Positions 51,285 to 61,805 of a stretch of 64,000 nucleotides of DNA are shown piece by piece. The DNA is taken from positions 62,001-126,000 of the forward strand of contig CAZKGM010000003.1 in NCBI GenBank assembly GCA_964552395.1, in the 5' to 3' direction. The DNA is from JAJDNH01 sp964552395. Lineage in GTDB: Bacteria; Acidobacteriota; Thermoanaerobaculia; Thermoanaerobaculales; Sulfomarinibacteraceae. The number at the start of each line of letters is the position of its first letter. Positions within the stretch are counted from its first letter, which is position 1. Both the position numbers and the translations under genes were made by a program. Below the pieces are notes generated by a model, which had not been told where the DNA came from, did not search any database, and was given only the letters and a program-made list of their open reading frames with translations.

Positions 51285-51945
51285 TCCTTTGAGGCTCCGG
51301 CGGCCGCGCGGTCCAAAGCGACCGCCCGTCTCGCGTCTCCGGCGGTCACGAGGCAGTGAGTGGGGATGATCGACTCGGCGGCGACCGCCGGAGCCTGCTC
51401 GAGCCGCCTCTTCCAATCGGGTGACCAATGCTCTGATCGCCAAGGGCCGTGGGAGCCCGGCATTCTCTGTGGATCCGGCGCCCGGACGTCTGCTCTGCAG
51501 ACGCCCGTCGTCACCTACCTCGGAGCGGGCGAGGATCTCCGTCGGTTCAGCGCTCTCACGGCCCGCTCCGGGCAGTCAACGAGGCGCCTCCGTCGTGGCT
51601 GTAGCCACACGGGCGAACGCCCTTCCCGCGGGTTGCCAAGCTCGAGGTTTCCCGCCGGCGCGCCGACACAGAGAACGCACTCCAGGAAACCTCGAAGCAT
51701 GGCACGCCCCGCCCAACGCACCATGCTCTGGAGCGCGCGACGCCCCCGGTCTGCCGGTGGGGGGGGGGTCTATCTTCTATCCCCTTTCTTCTATCTTCCC
51801 GGGTGGGTGGGGGTCCCCGTACTCCTTACCCTTCACTCCTCACCTTCTTGGGTGGGGGGCGTTTTCCGTTTCCCGTTTGCCATCTTTTCGGGCGGACGGG
51901 GGCCTCCGTCACTCCGTCACTCCGTCACTTCCTCACTCCGTCACT
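51285..51945. repeat. Compound structured intergenic element, copy 1
   Basis: About 660 bases. In plus orientation its modules are: a GGCCGCCGG-rich block; GACCGCCGGAGCCT; a hairpin CGTCTGC-TCT-GCAGACG at about 51488-51504; GGGCAGTCAACGAGGCGCCTCC; an inverted pair GAGGTTTCC..GGAAACCTC with about 32 bases between; GAAGCATGGCACG..CGCGC; G-rich and polypyrimidine runs (ten or more G near 51762; TTCCGTTTCC); and tandem TCCGTCAC units at the end. The same order is found at 57835-58550 and 63285-63935. It fills the gap after the minus-strand gene ending at 51933 and touches its last codons. Confidence 0.75.
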
Positions 51946-54900
51946 GGCCCGGAGCGTCTCGAGGAGTAGAGCCTGACCCGGCCCGTGGCGTCGTCGGTCA
52001 CGGAGAGCACCCCTACGGGGACGGCTCCTAGGGTGGCGCGCACGGTGACCCGGAGCCGGCCCGCTCTGTCGCCGAGCTCCGCCCCCAGCTGCCTGACCTC
52101 CCACCCTGCGAGGCGAACCACCTGATCCGTGATCCCTCTGCTATCGGTCTCGGCCCTCAGTCGCGCCCTGAGGGTCCTTGTGGCGGCGTTCACGAGTATC
52201 AGGCTCACCCGCTTGCTTCCCCTGCCAAGGGGGACATCAAGGCTCCAGGGAGCCTTGGCGGCGCGCACCCGGTCGGCGGGAGGCACGACGGGAGCAGCGA
52301 CCCACGACACGTCGTCGCCGGTCCGGTGCCCGATCCGGCAGCGGATCGACAGCCCCGGTCCCGTTGATGCCACCAGCAGGGCGCCGGCCGAGCGCACGCC
52401 GAAGACTGTGGGCACCACGTCATCGAGGTGGAGTTCACGGCCCGGCTCGAGTGTCAGCTGCGCCCACATCCGATCCAGGCCGTCGCCCCGCCGCGGGAGG
52501 AACACCAGCGTCACCCGCTGCGGCTCTGCGGCGCGGGACCCGAGGGTCAGGCTGGTCTCCCAGCGGCTCCCACCGACGCCACCGGTACCGACGACCACGG
52601 GCACAAGGATGGCCCCTCCCGGAACCCCAGGGCAGGAGCTCGAGGTCATCACCGGGGCCATCTCCACCGTGTCCCGGCCCTCCGGCACCAGCTCGAGATA
52701 CGCCCCCCCTCGAGGGAGCAGCAGCGTGGCCATGCCGTCCGGACCGAGACTCAGAAGCCGGTGCCCGCCCCGCCTCACGGCTGCATGCCCGTCGAGGACG
52801 CTGAGGGTCACGTACCTCGTGCCGGTGACGGAGGTCAGACGTGCCTTCACCCCAACCGGGATCTCCCATCGGCGCCCGGGCTCGGGCCTCACACCGGAGA
52901 TCGCCAGACCGGCCAGCCGTGTCTGCCGCAGATGGACTCCCCCGTGCAGCTGCCACATGTGCCACGCCCGCCCCACCTCGCCTCTCAGCAGCAACGCTCC
53001 CTGCGCGGACGCGAGCACAACGCCTGCAATGAGGAGCCCGCGGCGCCACCGCAAGCTCTCCTCGGCGGCGAGAACGGCGGCCAGGAACGGCAGGGCAATC
53101 AGGACGCGGGCGTAGGCGTTGACCTCCGTGTACACCCGCATGTTGAGCGCCGTCGCCAGCGCCGCGAAAAGGAGGAAGGTGACGAGAGCCGGCGTAGCCT
53201 TCTCGCGTCGCACAAGGTACGACGCCGCGACGCCGATCAGGAGCAGCACCCACGTCACGCCGATCCACTCGACCTTGCCGTGCTCCCAGCCGGCNNNNNN
53301 NNNNNNNNNNNNNNNNNNNNNNNNNNNNNNNNNNNNNNNNNNNNNNNNNNNNNNNNNNNNNNNNNNNNNNNNNNNNNNNNNNNNNNNNNNNNNNGGAGCA
53401 GCACCCACGTCACGCCGATCCACTCGACCTTGCCGTGCTCCCAGCCGGCGGCCCACATTCGGCGGACCTTCTCCGGCAGCCAGCCAAAGGGAATACCAAA
53501 GTTACCCCACGCCGAACCCACCCCACGGTGGGTGACCGCCCGCACGTAGAGCCGCCACGAGCCGAGGGCCGCCGCCGGGGCCAGGGCCATCCCGATGGCG
53601 CGCTTCCACCGCCCAGCCTTGAGCTCCGGCCAGACGAGGCCGGGTACCGCCAGCACGGACGTCTCCCTCGCCAGCACGGACAGCGTCCCTCCCGCCGCCG
53701 TGGCAGCCGGCCATCGGGATCGATCCGCCAACAGCAGCGCTGCCAGCATGAGCGCCAGTGCCGCGGCGTCCGGCGTCGCCCGCACCAGGCTGACCACTAG
53801 CCCTGCATTGGTCGCGAGCAGCACGAACAGCACGAATCGCCACCGGAACGCTCCCAGCCATAGAAGCACGATCGCCGGGCCGGCCAGACCGAGAGCCCAG
53901 CACCACACCACATATGCGAACGGCCCCAGGCGTGCCGACCCACCGACACTGGCCCACGCCAAGAGCGGCACCAGCACCCGTGTTGCGCGGTAGGCAGGGT
54001 TGTCCAGCCCACGAAACGTGGACGTGTGGCGAAGCAGCGGATCGGAAGCGAGAACGGCGTAGAACTCGCCGTCATACCCTCCCCTCGAGAACGGAGCGTC
54101 CTCCACCGCGGGGGCCAGGTGGAACTTCCAGCTGAAGCGCGCAACACCGCGGATGTCCCCGCCGTAACGGCCCGCAACGAGAACCAGCAACGCCGCAGCC
54201 CACAGCGCGACGACGACGCCGACCACGACCGGCGTCCGCACCCTCCGCCAGGTTGCGGCAACCGAAACTCTAGGCACCCTCACCCGTCGCACCAGCGACC
54301 AGCCGCCGAACGCGGCACACGGCAGCAGCAGAACCGCCACCGCCGTGCCGGATGTGAATATCAGCCGAAAGCCGAGGGCCGCCGCGACAAGCCGCCCGAC
54401 CGCAAGCACGACAGCCACCGCGGCGACGCCGGCAGTACATCTCCTGTACCCAAGGCTCGCTGCCCGGCCCGCCGATTCGGGAAGGAGGAGCAACACACAG
54501 GCCACACCGAGAACGCCGAGCAGGAGCCCCCAGGAGGCATCGTGAATAGCCGGCCGGTACGGCAGGCCCCGACGGACGATCCAGGCGTTCAGCAGGCCGT
54601 CGGCAAAGCCCACGACGTTCGTGATCTTGATCCGGGAGATGTGGATGGGGATTCCATTCGTGCTGGTCTGCTCCATGAGCAGGGTTGAACCGTCACCCTC
54701 AAGCCACAGCCGGTAGGACCGCCACACCGGACGTACCTCGAGGCGAGCCACCGGCCGACCATCGATCACGATCCGCACCGGCACCTGTCCACGCTCGGCC
54801 CGCAGCTTGAGCTCGAGCCTGGAGCCGTGGTGGAGCGGAAGATCCCGCACGGTCAGCGGACCAGCGGCCGGCCAGGCGATTGGAGCAATCCGGCTCGGAA

Positions 54901-55204
54901 CGACGTTCTCCCCGCTCAGCAGGTTGACGAGTGCGGCGCCGCGCCAGCTCGCGTACGTGCGGTGAAATCCTCTCGTCAGTCCGAAGATCAGAACCGGGAT
55001 CACCAGGAGCGTCCCGGCCGTCACCACGAGCCGTCCCCGGAGAGTCATGCTGCGACGGCCGGAGGCTCCAGAAAGAACTCGGACCAAACGTTCCGTGAAG
55101 CTCACTGATGCCTCGCGGCGCCGGCGCACAGGTTGATGTGCTCTCTCGTTCCCGAGACTAGAGCTGACTCCAAAACGAACTCCCGTTGTCGTCTTGTTCC
55201 TCAT
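51933..55204 (-). CDS. Large membrane glycosyltransferase-like protein, split by a false assembly gap
   Basis: Two frames (53255-55228 and 51933-53456) are one gene. The 55 bases before the N run (53240-53294) equal the 55 after it (53395-53449). Removing one copy and the Ns leaves a single open frame of about 1,039 codons from the ATG at 55204; TTG 55228 and ATG 55048 are alternative starts. The N-terminal helix is followed by a beta domain (PSRIAPIAWPAAGPLTVRDL; PIHISRIKITNVVG) that matches the one in the divergent neighbour at 55456, about twelve helices, then a soluble C-terminal third. The loop FSRGGYDGEFYAVLASDP resembles GT-C transferases. Function: probably polyprenyl-dependent glycosylation. 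Confidence 0.75.
53240..53449. other. Assembly gap flanked by identical 55-base ends
   Basis: 100 N (53295-53394) lie between two identical 55-base sequences that begin GGAGCAGCACCCACG and end CCAGCCGGC. The contigs overlap and were not merged; the true length is 155 bases shorter than shown and the reading frame of the surrounding gene is then continuous. Confidence 0.95.
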
Positions 55205-55455
55205 GGAACCACTTGCATCAGCGAGCAAGGCCCGAGGCTTGGATGCTGTTAGAAGCCCTCCTGTTGCTCACACGGTTCTACGGTCTCCGACGACGGAGCG
55301 TTGTGCAGCATGAGAACCCCCTTCGGACGGATCGAGAGCATTGGGGTCCGCTCCCTCGCCAGCAGCAACCGGGCAGGCATCACATGTGGCTCTAGACAGT
55401 GGTTGTGAGCTCGCCGTAGACAAGGCGGGGACCCACCTGAGCAGGGAGGTGAGCG

Positions 55456-57807
55456 GTGCGAGGACACTCTCTCATCTTGCGCGGTGCAATTGTGGTTTTC
55501 CTGAGCCTGGTCGCCGGCTCGCTGGCGACCAAGCAGGTCGACCCCGAGATGCATCTCCGGACTCACTCCCTGAACCTGAGCCGGCCACACTTGGTCCTGA
55601 CAGATCCAGCGGCGGCCGCGGAGAGCCACCTGGCGCCGATGGCGTGGACGGGCTCCGGGCGCTTCGGACTCCGTTTTGGCGATCTGCACCGCTTCGACGT
55701 CGTCAAGCTGAAGCTGCTGGCCGAGTGCGGCAGCACTACCATCGACCTGCTGCTCGACGGCCGCAGGATCGGGACCGTCACGGCCAACAACAGCTGGCGC
55801 GAGCACACTGTCTACCTCCCCAGAGAGGGACGGGTGCTCGCCTTGGAGCGGCGGGAGCCCAGGCCCTGCCCGATCCACGTCTCGCGCGTCAAGAGCACCA
55901 ACGTCATCGGCTACTCGTCGACCTTCCCGGAGGGGTACGTCCTCTACGATCCGCGACCCTACGTTCCCCCATCCCCGTTGCGCGCTCCCGGCCCGGCCAC
56001 CTTCCTCGAGGTGCTCGCCTTCTGCCTCGCGCTACTGGTCGCGGACTGGCTGCTCTTCCGGGGCAACGGCGTCGCACCGGATCCGGCTGTCACGTTCGGG
56101 CTTCTCGCCGGCGCCGGCGTCGTCCTCACCTTCGAGCTCATCGACCTGGCCGGGCCGCTTCGCGTCGTCTACCCGAGTGCAACCCTGTGGACCATCCTGA
56201 CGGCGCCGGCGGTGTTTGCCTGGAGCATCGCTCGTCGCAGGGAACTCGCCGCCGCCGTGCGGTGCGTCGCCTCTGCTGTATGGCGCTTCGCCGTCGCCGC
56301 TGGGAAACTCACGAAGCACCTGCCGGCCGGGCTCAGAGCGGCGATCCACCGCGGCCTCCAACCGGCTCCCGCCACCGGGGTTCACATCACACTGCTGGCT
56401 GCTTCCGGCGCCTACGCCGCCTTCCTGGTCGCCTCGCTGCCGAGAACACCGTTCGAGTGGGACGAGGTGCTGTTCCTGCGTGCGCTGACCCGATACGACG
56501 TTGCGGCGCACTCGCCTCACCCCCCGGGCTACCCACTCTTCGTCGTTGCGGAACGGCTATTCCGCTGGCTCGGGGCCGTACCGGTGCACGCCCCGCAGCT
56601 CGCGGCGGCCGCCGGGGCGCTCCTGGCCGTGGTCTTCCTGGTTCTGCTCCTCCGCCGCCTCGGCACGCCCCTGTTCCGGTCGGTTCTCGCAACCCTCCTC
56701 CTGACCGCGATCCCCGCGTTCGCCTTCAATGCCAACGTCGGCCTCTCGGACGCACTGGCGACCGGCCTCACGGTGGCGGCGGCGTGGAGCCTCGTCCGGT
56801 TTCTGGACAGGCCGCTCTCTCAGCGCGAGGCCGCCGTCGCCGGCGCAGTCGCCGCTCTCGCCGCGGGCACCCGTCCCCAGGTCCTCCTGGCCCTGGTCGG
56901 TCTCGTGGTTTGGGCGCTTGTCCGCTCCATGAGGCTGCGATCACGAGCGCCCGCCACATTCGTTCTCGCCGGGGGAATAGTGGGCGCCGCCTGCTGGCTC
57001 CCTGCCACCCTCATCACCGGATGGCACCGCTGCTGGGGCTCGGTCCATCAGATGGAGCACTGGCTGGAACGACACGAGGCTCACTCGCATCTCCCCGGTC
57101 TTTCGGTCGCAGACACCGCCCACGCATGGCTGGTGCGGCCGTTCGGCCCTGCGGTCGCCGCTTACCTGTTTTGGCTCCTGGTCGCGATCGGCGCCTGGTG
57201 CTGGTGGCGGTCGGGACGGCGGCGACTGGTCACGACGATGCTGCTGTGCGGCGGCGGCTACCTGCTGCTCGCGCCGTGGATCATGGCCGCCAACACCTCG
57301 GTGCGCTACGTGCTGCCCGCGCTTCCGTTTCTCGCCGCTCTGGCCACCGGCGTGCTGGTCATGCCGCGACCGGGTTTTCGCCTCGCCGGCGGGGCCCTGC
57401 TGGCCGGCATCGTCATCGCTATGGCCGCTTGGGTGATGCCCGTGCTGGCGCAGCGCGCTGCCGAGGGCGCTCCGGTCTGGGCCGGGCTCGAGTGGGTACG
57501 CAGTGGCTGCGACGCTCAGCGAACGACCGTGGTCTACAGCGGGGTCTTCCGTCCTCATGCCCAGTACGTGTTACAGACGGCCGGAAACGACATCATCAAG
57601 ACCGAGGATGTCGCGGAGTCTCCACCCACCGCGGAGGTGGTGGTGGACGTTCTCTCACCGGCGAAAGAGCGCGACACCCAGGCCGCCTTCTCGAGCGCCT
57701 GGACCAGCCCGCGGATGCGGCAGTTGTCGCGCCACCGCTACCTGAGCTGCTCGGTGTTTGTCACGCGCCGAGCACCGCGGCGGGCGCACGGGTCAACAGG
57801 TCCGTAG
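55456..57807 (+). CDS. GT-C-type membrane glycosyltransferase with N-terminal beta domain
   Basis: 783 residues from a GTG at 55456, after GGGAGGTGAGCG. An N-terminal anchor helix (GAIVVFLSLVAGSLA) is followed by a beta domain (ESHLAPMAWTGSGRFGLRF; STTIDLLLDGRRIGTV; PIHVSRVKSTNVIGY) homologous to the one in the divergent gene at 55204. The GT-C core then has TPFEWDEVLFLRALTRYD and AHSPHPPGYPLFVVAERLF, with about twelve helices, and a short soluble tail. It is a paralogue of the gene at 48533-50755. The intergenic region 55205-55455 must hold both divergent promoters. Confidence 0.8.
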   Translation: MRGHSLILRGAIVVFLSLVAGSLATKQVDPEMHLRTHSLNLSRPHLVLTDPAAAAESHLAPMAWTGSGRFGLRFGDLHRFDVVKLKLLAECGSTTIDLLLDGRRIGTVTANNSWREHTVYLPREGRVLALERREPRPCPIHVSRVKSTNVIGYSSTFPEGYVLYDPRPYVPPSPLRAPGPATFLEVLAFCLALLVADWLLFRGNGVAPDPAVTFGLLAGAGVVLTFELIDLAGPLRVVYPSATLWTILTAPAVFAWSIARRRELAAAVRCVASAVWRFAVAAGKLTKHLPAGLRAAIHRGLQPAPATGVHITLLAASGAYAAFLVASLPRTPFEWDEVLFLRALTRYDVAAHSPHPPGYPLFVVAERLFRWLGAVPVHAPQLAAAAGALLAVVFLVLLLRRLGTPLFRSVLATLLLTAIPAFAFNANVGLSDALATGLTVAAAWSLVRFLDRPLSQREAAVAGAVAALAAGTRPQVLLALVGLVVWALVRSMRLRSRAPATFVLAGGIVGAACWLPATLITGWHRCWGSVHQMEHWLERHEAHSHLPGLSVADTAHAWLVRPFGPAVAAYLFWLLVAIGAWCWWRSGRRRLVTTMLLCGGGYLLLAPWIMAANTSVRYVLPALPFLAALATGVLVMPRPGFRLAGGALLAGIVIAMAAWVMPVLAQRAAEGAPVWAGLEWVRSGCDAQRTTVVYSGVFRPHAQYVLQTAGNDIIKTEDVAESPPTAEVVVDVLSPAKERDTQAAFSSAWTSPRMRQLSRHRYLSCSVFVTRRAPRRAHGSTGP

Positions 57808-57834
57808 CACTGGGGATCGGGCGGGTGCGGGGGA

Positions 57835-58550
57835 CGGTTCTCTGAGGGTCCGGCGGCCGTGCGGGTGCGGGATCGCACTCGCCCGTCTCACGATTCCGGG
57901 CAGTCGCAAAGCTTTGAAAGCGGATCACCCGCCTGGCGGCGGCTGCCCGGAATCGCTCGAGCTGCCTCCCTCAATCGTGGGGCCGATTCTCCCCACGCCA
58001 AGGGCCGAGGGAGTACGTCCTATTCCGAAGCTCCTGCGCCCGGACGTCTGCTCTGCAGACGCCCGTCGTCGCCTGCCCGAAGCGGGCAAGGAGCTGCGCC
58101 GCCGAGCGGCCTGCGCGGCCCGCTCCGGGCAGACAACGAGGCGCCTCCCCCGTACGCGGAGCCACACGGGCAAACGCCGTCCCCGTGAATTACTCGTCGC
58201 CTTCGGCGCCGGTGACCCTTTGGAAAGCGAGATGGCCGTAAGGCCAGCCTCCCCCCACTTCGACCCCCCTAGCCACGGCCATGAGCTCGCTTTCCTGCAG
58301 GGGTGCCAGCTCGAGGTTTCCCGCCAACGCGCCGACAACGGGACCGCACTCCAGGAAACCTCGAAGCATGGCACGCCCCGCCCATCGTGCCCTTCTCAGA
58401 AGCGCGCCGCGCCCGCGTTCTCCGTGTGGTGGGGACCCCTTTCGCCTAGCGCTTCACTCCTCGTCCTCTTGGGTGGGTGGGGGAGCGTTTCCCGTCTTCC
58501 GTTTTCCGTTTCCCCGGGCGGGCGGACGGGGGACTCCGTCACTCCGTCAC
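57835..58550. repeat. Compound structured intergenic element, copy 2
   Basis: Same module order as copy 1: GGCGGCCG block; hairpin CGTCTGC-TCT-GCAGACG at about 58039-58055; GGGCAGACAACGAGGCGCCTCC; GAGGTTTCC..GGAAACCTC; GAAGCATGGCACGCCCCGCCCA; TTCCGTTTTCCGTTTCCCC; two TCCGTCAC units. It carries about 110 extra bases between the GGCGCC block and the GAGGTTTCC arm. It lies between convergent genes and contains no gene that I trust. Confidence 0.75.
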
Positions 58551-58572
58551 CGGGTGGGTGGGAGGGCGGCTC

Positions 58573-59817
58573 CTACTCGTACCGCAGCGCCTCGATCGGC
58601 GCCAGGCGCGAGGCCCGCACCGCCGGCCACATACCGAAGACGACACCGACCAGGGAGCAGAAGAGAACGCCGCGCACCGCCCACTCGACCGGGATGTGGA
58701 CCGGGAAGGCGGTGAACAAGGTCACGACGTTGCCGAGCGCGAAGCCCACCGCGACGCCGAGTATGCCGCCGATGTTGCACAGCACAATGGCCTCGATCAG
58801 GAACTGGAGCAGGATGTTGCGGCGCTTGGCGCCGAGCGCCTTGCGGATGCCGATCTCGTGGGTGCGCTCGGTGACCGACACCAGCATGATGTTCATGATC
58901 CCGATCCCGGCCACGATCAGGCCTACGATCCCGAGCACGAAGGCCGCCGCCTTGAGCCCGGCGGTGGCGCGGTTGAACGACTTGATCTGGCTGTCGTTGG
59001 TGAAGAAGAAGAAGTTGTCCTCCTCACGGGGGTCGACCCGGCGCACGCTGCGGAGGATGGCGCGCGTCTCCTCGATGGCGTCCTGGAGGACCTCGGGTGA
59101 CTTGGCGCGCACGGTGATGTTCACTGACCTCAGTCTTCCGCGGTCGTCGCGCGGGCCGTACACCCGCTTGAAGACGCTGACCGGCATCAGCACGTAGTTG
59201 TCGTAGTTGCCGCCGACCACCGATTTCTTCTCAGCGAACACCCCTTGTACCGTGTACTTCCTGCCGTCCACCTTGACGGTCTTGCCGACCGGATCGGTGA
59301 ACGGGAACAGGCGGCCGGCGAGGGCGTAGCCAATGACCACCACCCGGCGCCCGACCTTGATGTCCTCGTTGGTGATGTTGCGCCCGAGCTCGACGTAGTG
59401 GGTGTTGTTCGGGGCGTACTCCGGCGTGCCGCCGCAGACGATCGCGGACACGCGCTCGCCGCGGTAGGTGATGGCATGGTTGAAACCCCACAGCTCGGCG
59501 CCGACCAGGTTGACGTTCTTGGCGCGCTCGCGGATCGCGTTGGCGTCCTCGACGGTCAACGGCGGCCAGCGTGAGATCTTGCGGAAGTCGTACCGGTCGT
59601 GGTCGAAGCCTCCGGGCGGGTACTTCTGGGCCTGGAAGGTGGTCGCGCCGAGCACGCTGAGCTCGCTCTCCATCGTGCTCTGGACCACCGACACGCCGGT
59701 CATGATGGAGATGATCGCAGCCACCCCGGCGATGATGCCGACCAGGGTCAGAAACGAGCGCAGCTTGTGCGCGCCGATCGCTGTCAGGGCCATCTTGAGG
59801 GCCTCGATCCACTTCAT
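58573..59817 (-). CDS. MacB/FtsX-type ABC transporter permease (second)
   Basis: 414 residues. Helix 1 near 20-42 (TLVGIIAGVAAIISIMTGV), a MacB-type periplasmic domain (about 50-285), and three C-terminal helices with the FtsX signature VSVTERTHEIGIRKALGAKR and ending ASRLAPIEALRYE. With the neighbouring ATPase it would couple ATP hydrolysis to movement of substrate in the periplasm. It is a paralogue of the next permease upstream; two different permeases on one ATPase suggest a heterodimer. Confidence 0.9.
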   Translation of the reverse strand: MKWIEALKMALTAIGAHKLRSFLTLVGIIAGVAAIISIMTGVSVVQSTMESELSVLGATTFQAQKYPPGGFDHDRYDFRKISRWPPLTVEDANAIRERAKNVNLVGAELWGFNHAITYRGERVSAIVCGGTPEYAPNNTHYVELGRNITNEDIKVGRRVVVIGYALAGRLFPFTDPVGKTVKVDGRKYTVQGVFAEKKSVVGGNYDNYVLMPVSVFKRVYGPRDDRGRLRSVNITVRAKSPEVLQDAIEETRAILRSVRRVDPREEDNFFFFTNDSQIKSFNRATAGLKAAAFVLGIVGLIVAGIGIMNIMLVSVTERTHEIGIRKALGAKRRNILLQFLIEAIVLCNIGGILGVAVGFALGNVVTLFTAFPVHIPVEWAVRGVLFCSLVGVVFGMWPAVRASRLAPIEALRYE

Positions 59818-59877
59818 GCACCCTCCCCCACGCGCGCCCAGAGAGCGGCGAGTCGGGCCGGTCGGCCACGGCGCGGG

Positions 59878-61113
59878 CTACTCATAGCGCAACGCCTCCA
59901 CGGGGTTGAGCCGCGATGCGCGCAGCGCCGGGATGAACCCCGACAGCACCCCGACCAGGATCGAGACCCCGAGCGCGACGGCCACGATCGGCAGCGACAC
60001 CGAGGCCGGCAGCAGGAAGCGGTTGATCAGGGCCGACACCGCGAACGACAGCCCGACGCCGATCGCGCCACCGATCAGGCAGATCGCGCACGACTCGAAC
60101 AGAAACTGGGTCAGGATCGCGCGCCGCTTGGCGCCGATCGCCTTGCGGATACCGATCTCCCGCGTCCGTTCCGTGACCGACACGAACATGATGTTCATGA
60201 CGCCGATGCCGCCCACGAACAGCGAGATCCCGGTGATCACCATGCCGATCAGCAGCAGGACGCCCATGACGTTGTTGAACATGTGCAGCAGCGAGTCCAT
60301 CTTGTTGATCGCGAAGTCGTCCTTCTCTCCCGGGCGCAGCTGGTGGATCTTGCGCATCTCGCCGATGACCTCGAACTCGAAGTCGCCCAGCTTCTCGCCC
60401 GGCGGTGCCTTGACCGCGAAGTTGAAGTTCCGGTTGCTGCCGCCGTAGGCCTTGATGAAGGTCGTCACGGGCACGAACACCTGGCTGTCGAAGTCGGGGC
60501 CGCCGAAGAAGCCGGCGCTGCCCTGCTTCTCCATCACCCCGACCACCCGGAAGGTGGTACGCCCGATCTTCAGCTTGGCGTTCAGTGGGTCGCGGCCCTC
60601 GAACAGCCGCTCGCGGATGGTCGAGCCGATGACGCACACGGGGCGCTTGCTCTGGACGTCGGAGGCCGAGATGAAGCGCCCGCTCTCGGGCACCGACGTC
60701 GACACCAGCATGTGCTGCTCGGTGGTGCCGATGACGACGATGTTCTCGAGCGTTTCGGAGCGGTACTTGAGGTCGCGTCGGGTCGCCGAGGTCGGGTTCA
60801 CGGCCAGGGCCCTGGGCAGCTGCCGCTTCAGCTTCTCGCTCTCCCTGAGGCTCAGGTTCGGCCGGTTGCGAAACTCGAAGAAGTTGCCGGTGATGATCCA
60901 GGGCATGCGCGACACGTAGAGGACGTCCGAGCCGAGGGCCGACACGCTCTCCTTGAAGCTGTTGGCGAGGCCGTTGGCGGCGGTCATCGTGGTCACCACG
61001 GCGACGATGCCGATGATGATGCCGAGCGTGGTGAGGGCCCCGCGCGCCGTATTGGCCCGGATCGCTGCGGCCGCGATCTTGGCGGCCTCGAGGGTCCACT
61101 GCAGGCGGCTCAT
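59878..61113 (-). CDS. MacB/FtsX-type ABC transporter permease (first)
   Basis: 411 residues; its ATG overlaps the ATPase stop (ATGA). The layout is as in the other permease: helix 1 (TLGIIIGIVAVVTTMTA), periplasmic domain, then VSVTERTREIGIRKAIGAKR and ASRLNPVEALRYE at the C terminus. The periplasmic domain differs clearly from that of the second permease. Expected partner of the ATPase and adaptor in this operon. Confidence 0.92.
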   Translation of the reverse strand: MSRLQWTLEAAKIAAAAIRANTARGALTTLGIIIGIVAVVTTMTAANGLANSFKESVSALGSDVLYVSRMPWIITGNFFEFRNRPNLSLRESEKLKRQLPRALAVNPTSATRRDLKYRSETLENIVVIGTTEQHMLVSTSVPESGRFISASDVQSKRPVCVIGSTIRERLFEGRDPLNAKLKIGRTTFRVVGVMEKQGSAGFFGGPDFDSQVFVPVTTFIKAYGGSNRNFNFAVKAPPGEKLGDFEFEVIGEMRKIHQLRPGEKDDFAINKMDSLLHMFNNVMGVLLLIGMVITGISLFVGGIGVMNIMFVSVTERTREIGIRKAIGAKRRAILTQFLFESCAICLIGGAIGVGLSFAVSALINRFLLPASVSLPIVAVALGVSILVGVLSGFIPALRASRLNPVEALRYE

Positions 61114-61799
61114 GCGGCCTCTCGGTGCGCGGAGTCGGCCTCGATCAGGCCGTCGCGAAGCCTGATGACGCGGTTCGAGTGCCGGGCGACCTCGTCCTCG
61201 TGGGTCACCAGGATGATCGTGTGCCCGTCATCGTGGAGCTCGTCGAAGAGGGTCATGATCTCGGTGCCCGTCACCGTGTCGAGGTTGCCGGTTGGCTCGT
61301 CGGCCAGGATGATCGACGGCCTGGTCACCAGGGCGCGGGCGATGGCGGCGCGCTGCCGCTGTCCGCCGGAGAGCTCGGCCGGCCGGTGCTTGGCGCGGTC
61401 GGCGAGCCCCACGCTCTCGATCGCCGCCCGCACCTGCTCGCGCCGCTTGGCCGGCGACAGGCCGCGGTAGATGAGCGGCAGCTCGACGTTGTGGAAAACG
61501 TCTGCGCGCGGGATCAGGTTGAAGGTCTGGAACACGAATCCAATCTTGGTGTTGCGTATCTCGGCCAGCTCGTCCTCACCGAGCTGGCTGACGTCGCGCC
61601 CATCCAGAAAGTAGGATCCCGAGGTCGGCACGTCGAGGCAGCCAATGAGGTTCATGAGCGTGGACTTGCCCGAGCCCGAGGGCCCCATGATCGCCACGTA
61701 CTCCGAGGCCTCAACCGTCAAGCTCACCCCTCGCAGCGCCTGCACCTCGACGCCGTTCATGGCGTAGGTCCGGACCACCTCGCGGATGTCGACCGTCAT
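61110..61799 (-). CDS. MacB/LolD-type ABC transporter ATPase
   Basis: 229 residues: Walker A GPSGSGKSTLM, Q loop FVFQTFNLI, signature LSGGQRQRAAIA, Walker B IILADEPTGNLD and the switch His in ILVTHED. Length and the short N terminus fit stand-alone MacB/LolD ATPases. It lies six bases after the adaptor gene. Confidence 0.95.
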   Translation of the reverse strand: MTVDIREVVRTYAMNGVEVQALRGVSLTVEASEYVAIMGPSGSGKSTLMNLIGCLDVPTSGSYFLDGRDVSQLGEDELAEIRNTKIGFVFQTFNLIPRADVFHNVELPLIYRGLSPAKRREQVRAAIESVGLADRAKHRPAELSGGQRQRAAIARALVTRPSIILADEPTGNLDTVTGTEIMTLFDELHDDGHTIILVTHEDEVARHSNRVIRLRDGLIEADSAHREAA

Positions 61800-61805
61800 C
61801 GCTGC

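Noticed and set aside
51515..51724. Small minus-strand frame MVRWAGRAMLRGFL in element copy 1, with a relative in copy 3
   Set aside because: The shared peptide largely coincides with the inverted arms that pair at DNA level, and the sequence between them is not conserved as protein. Kept only as an open question in the element finding.
55341..57845. Long plus-strand frame of 834 codons in another phase
   Set aside because: Arg/Pro/Gly-rich translation without domains; the GT-C protein with clear helices and the DE motif lies in the frame 55456-57807.
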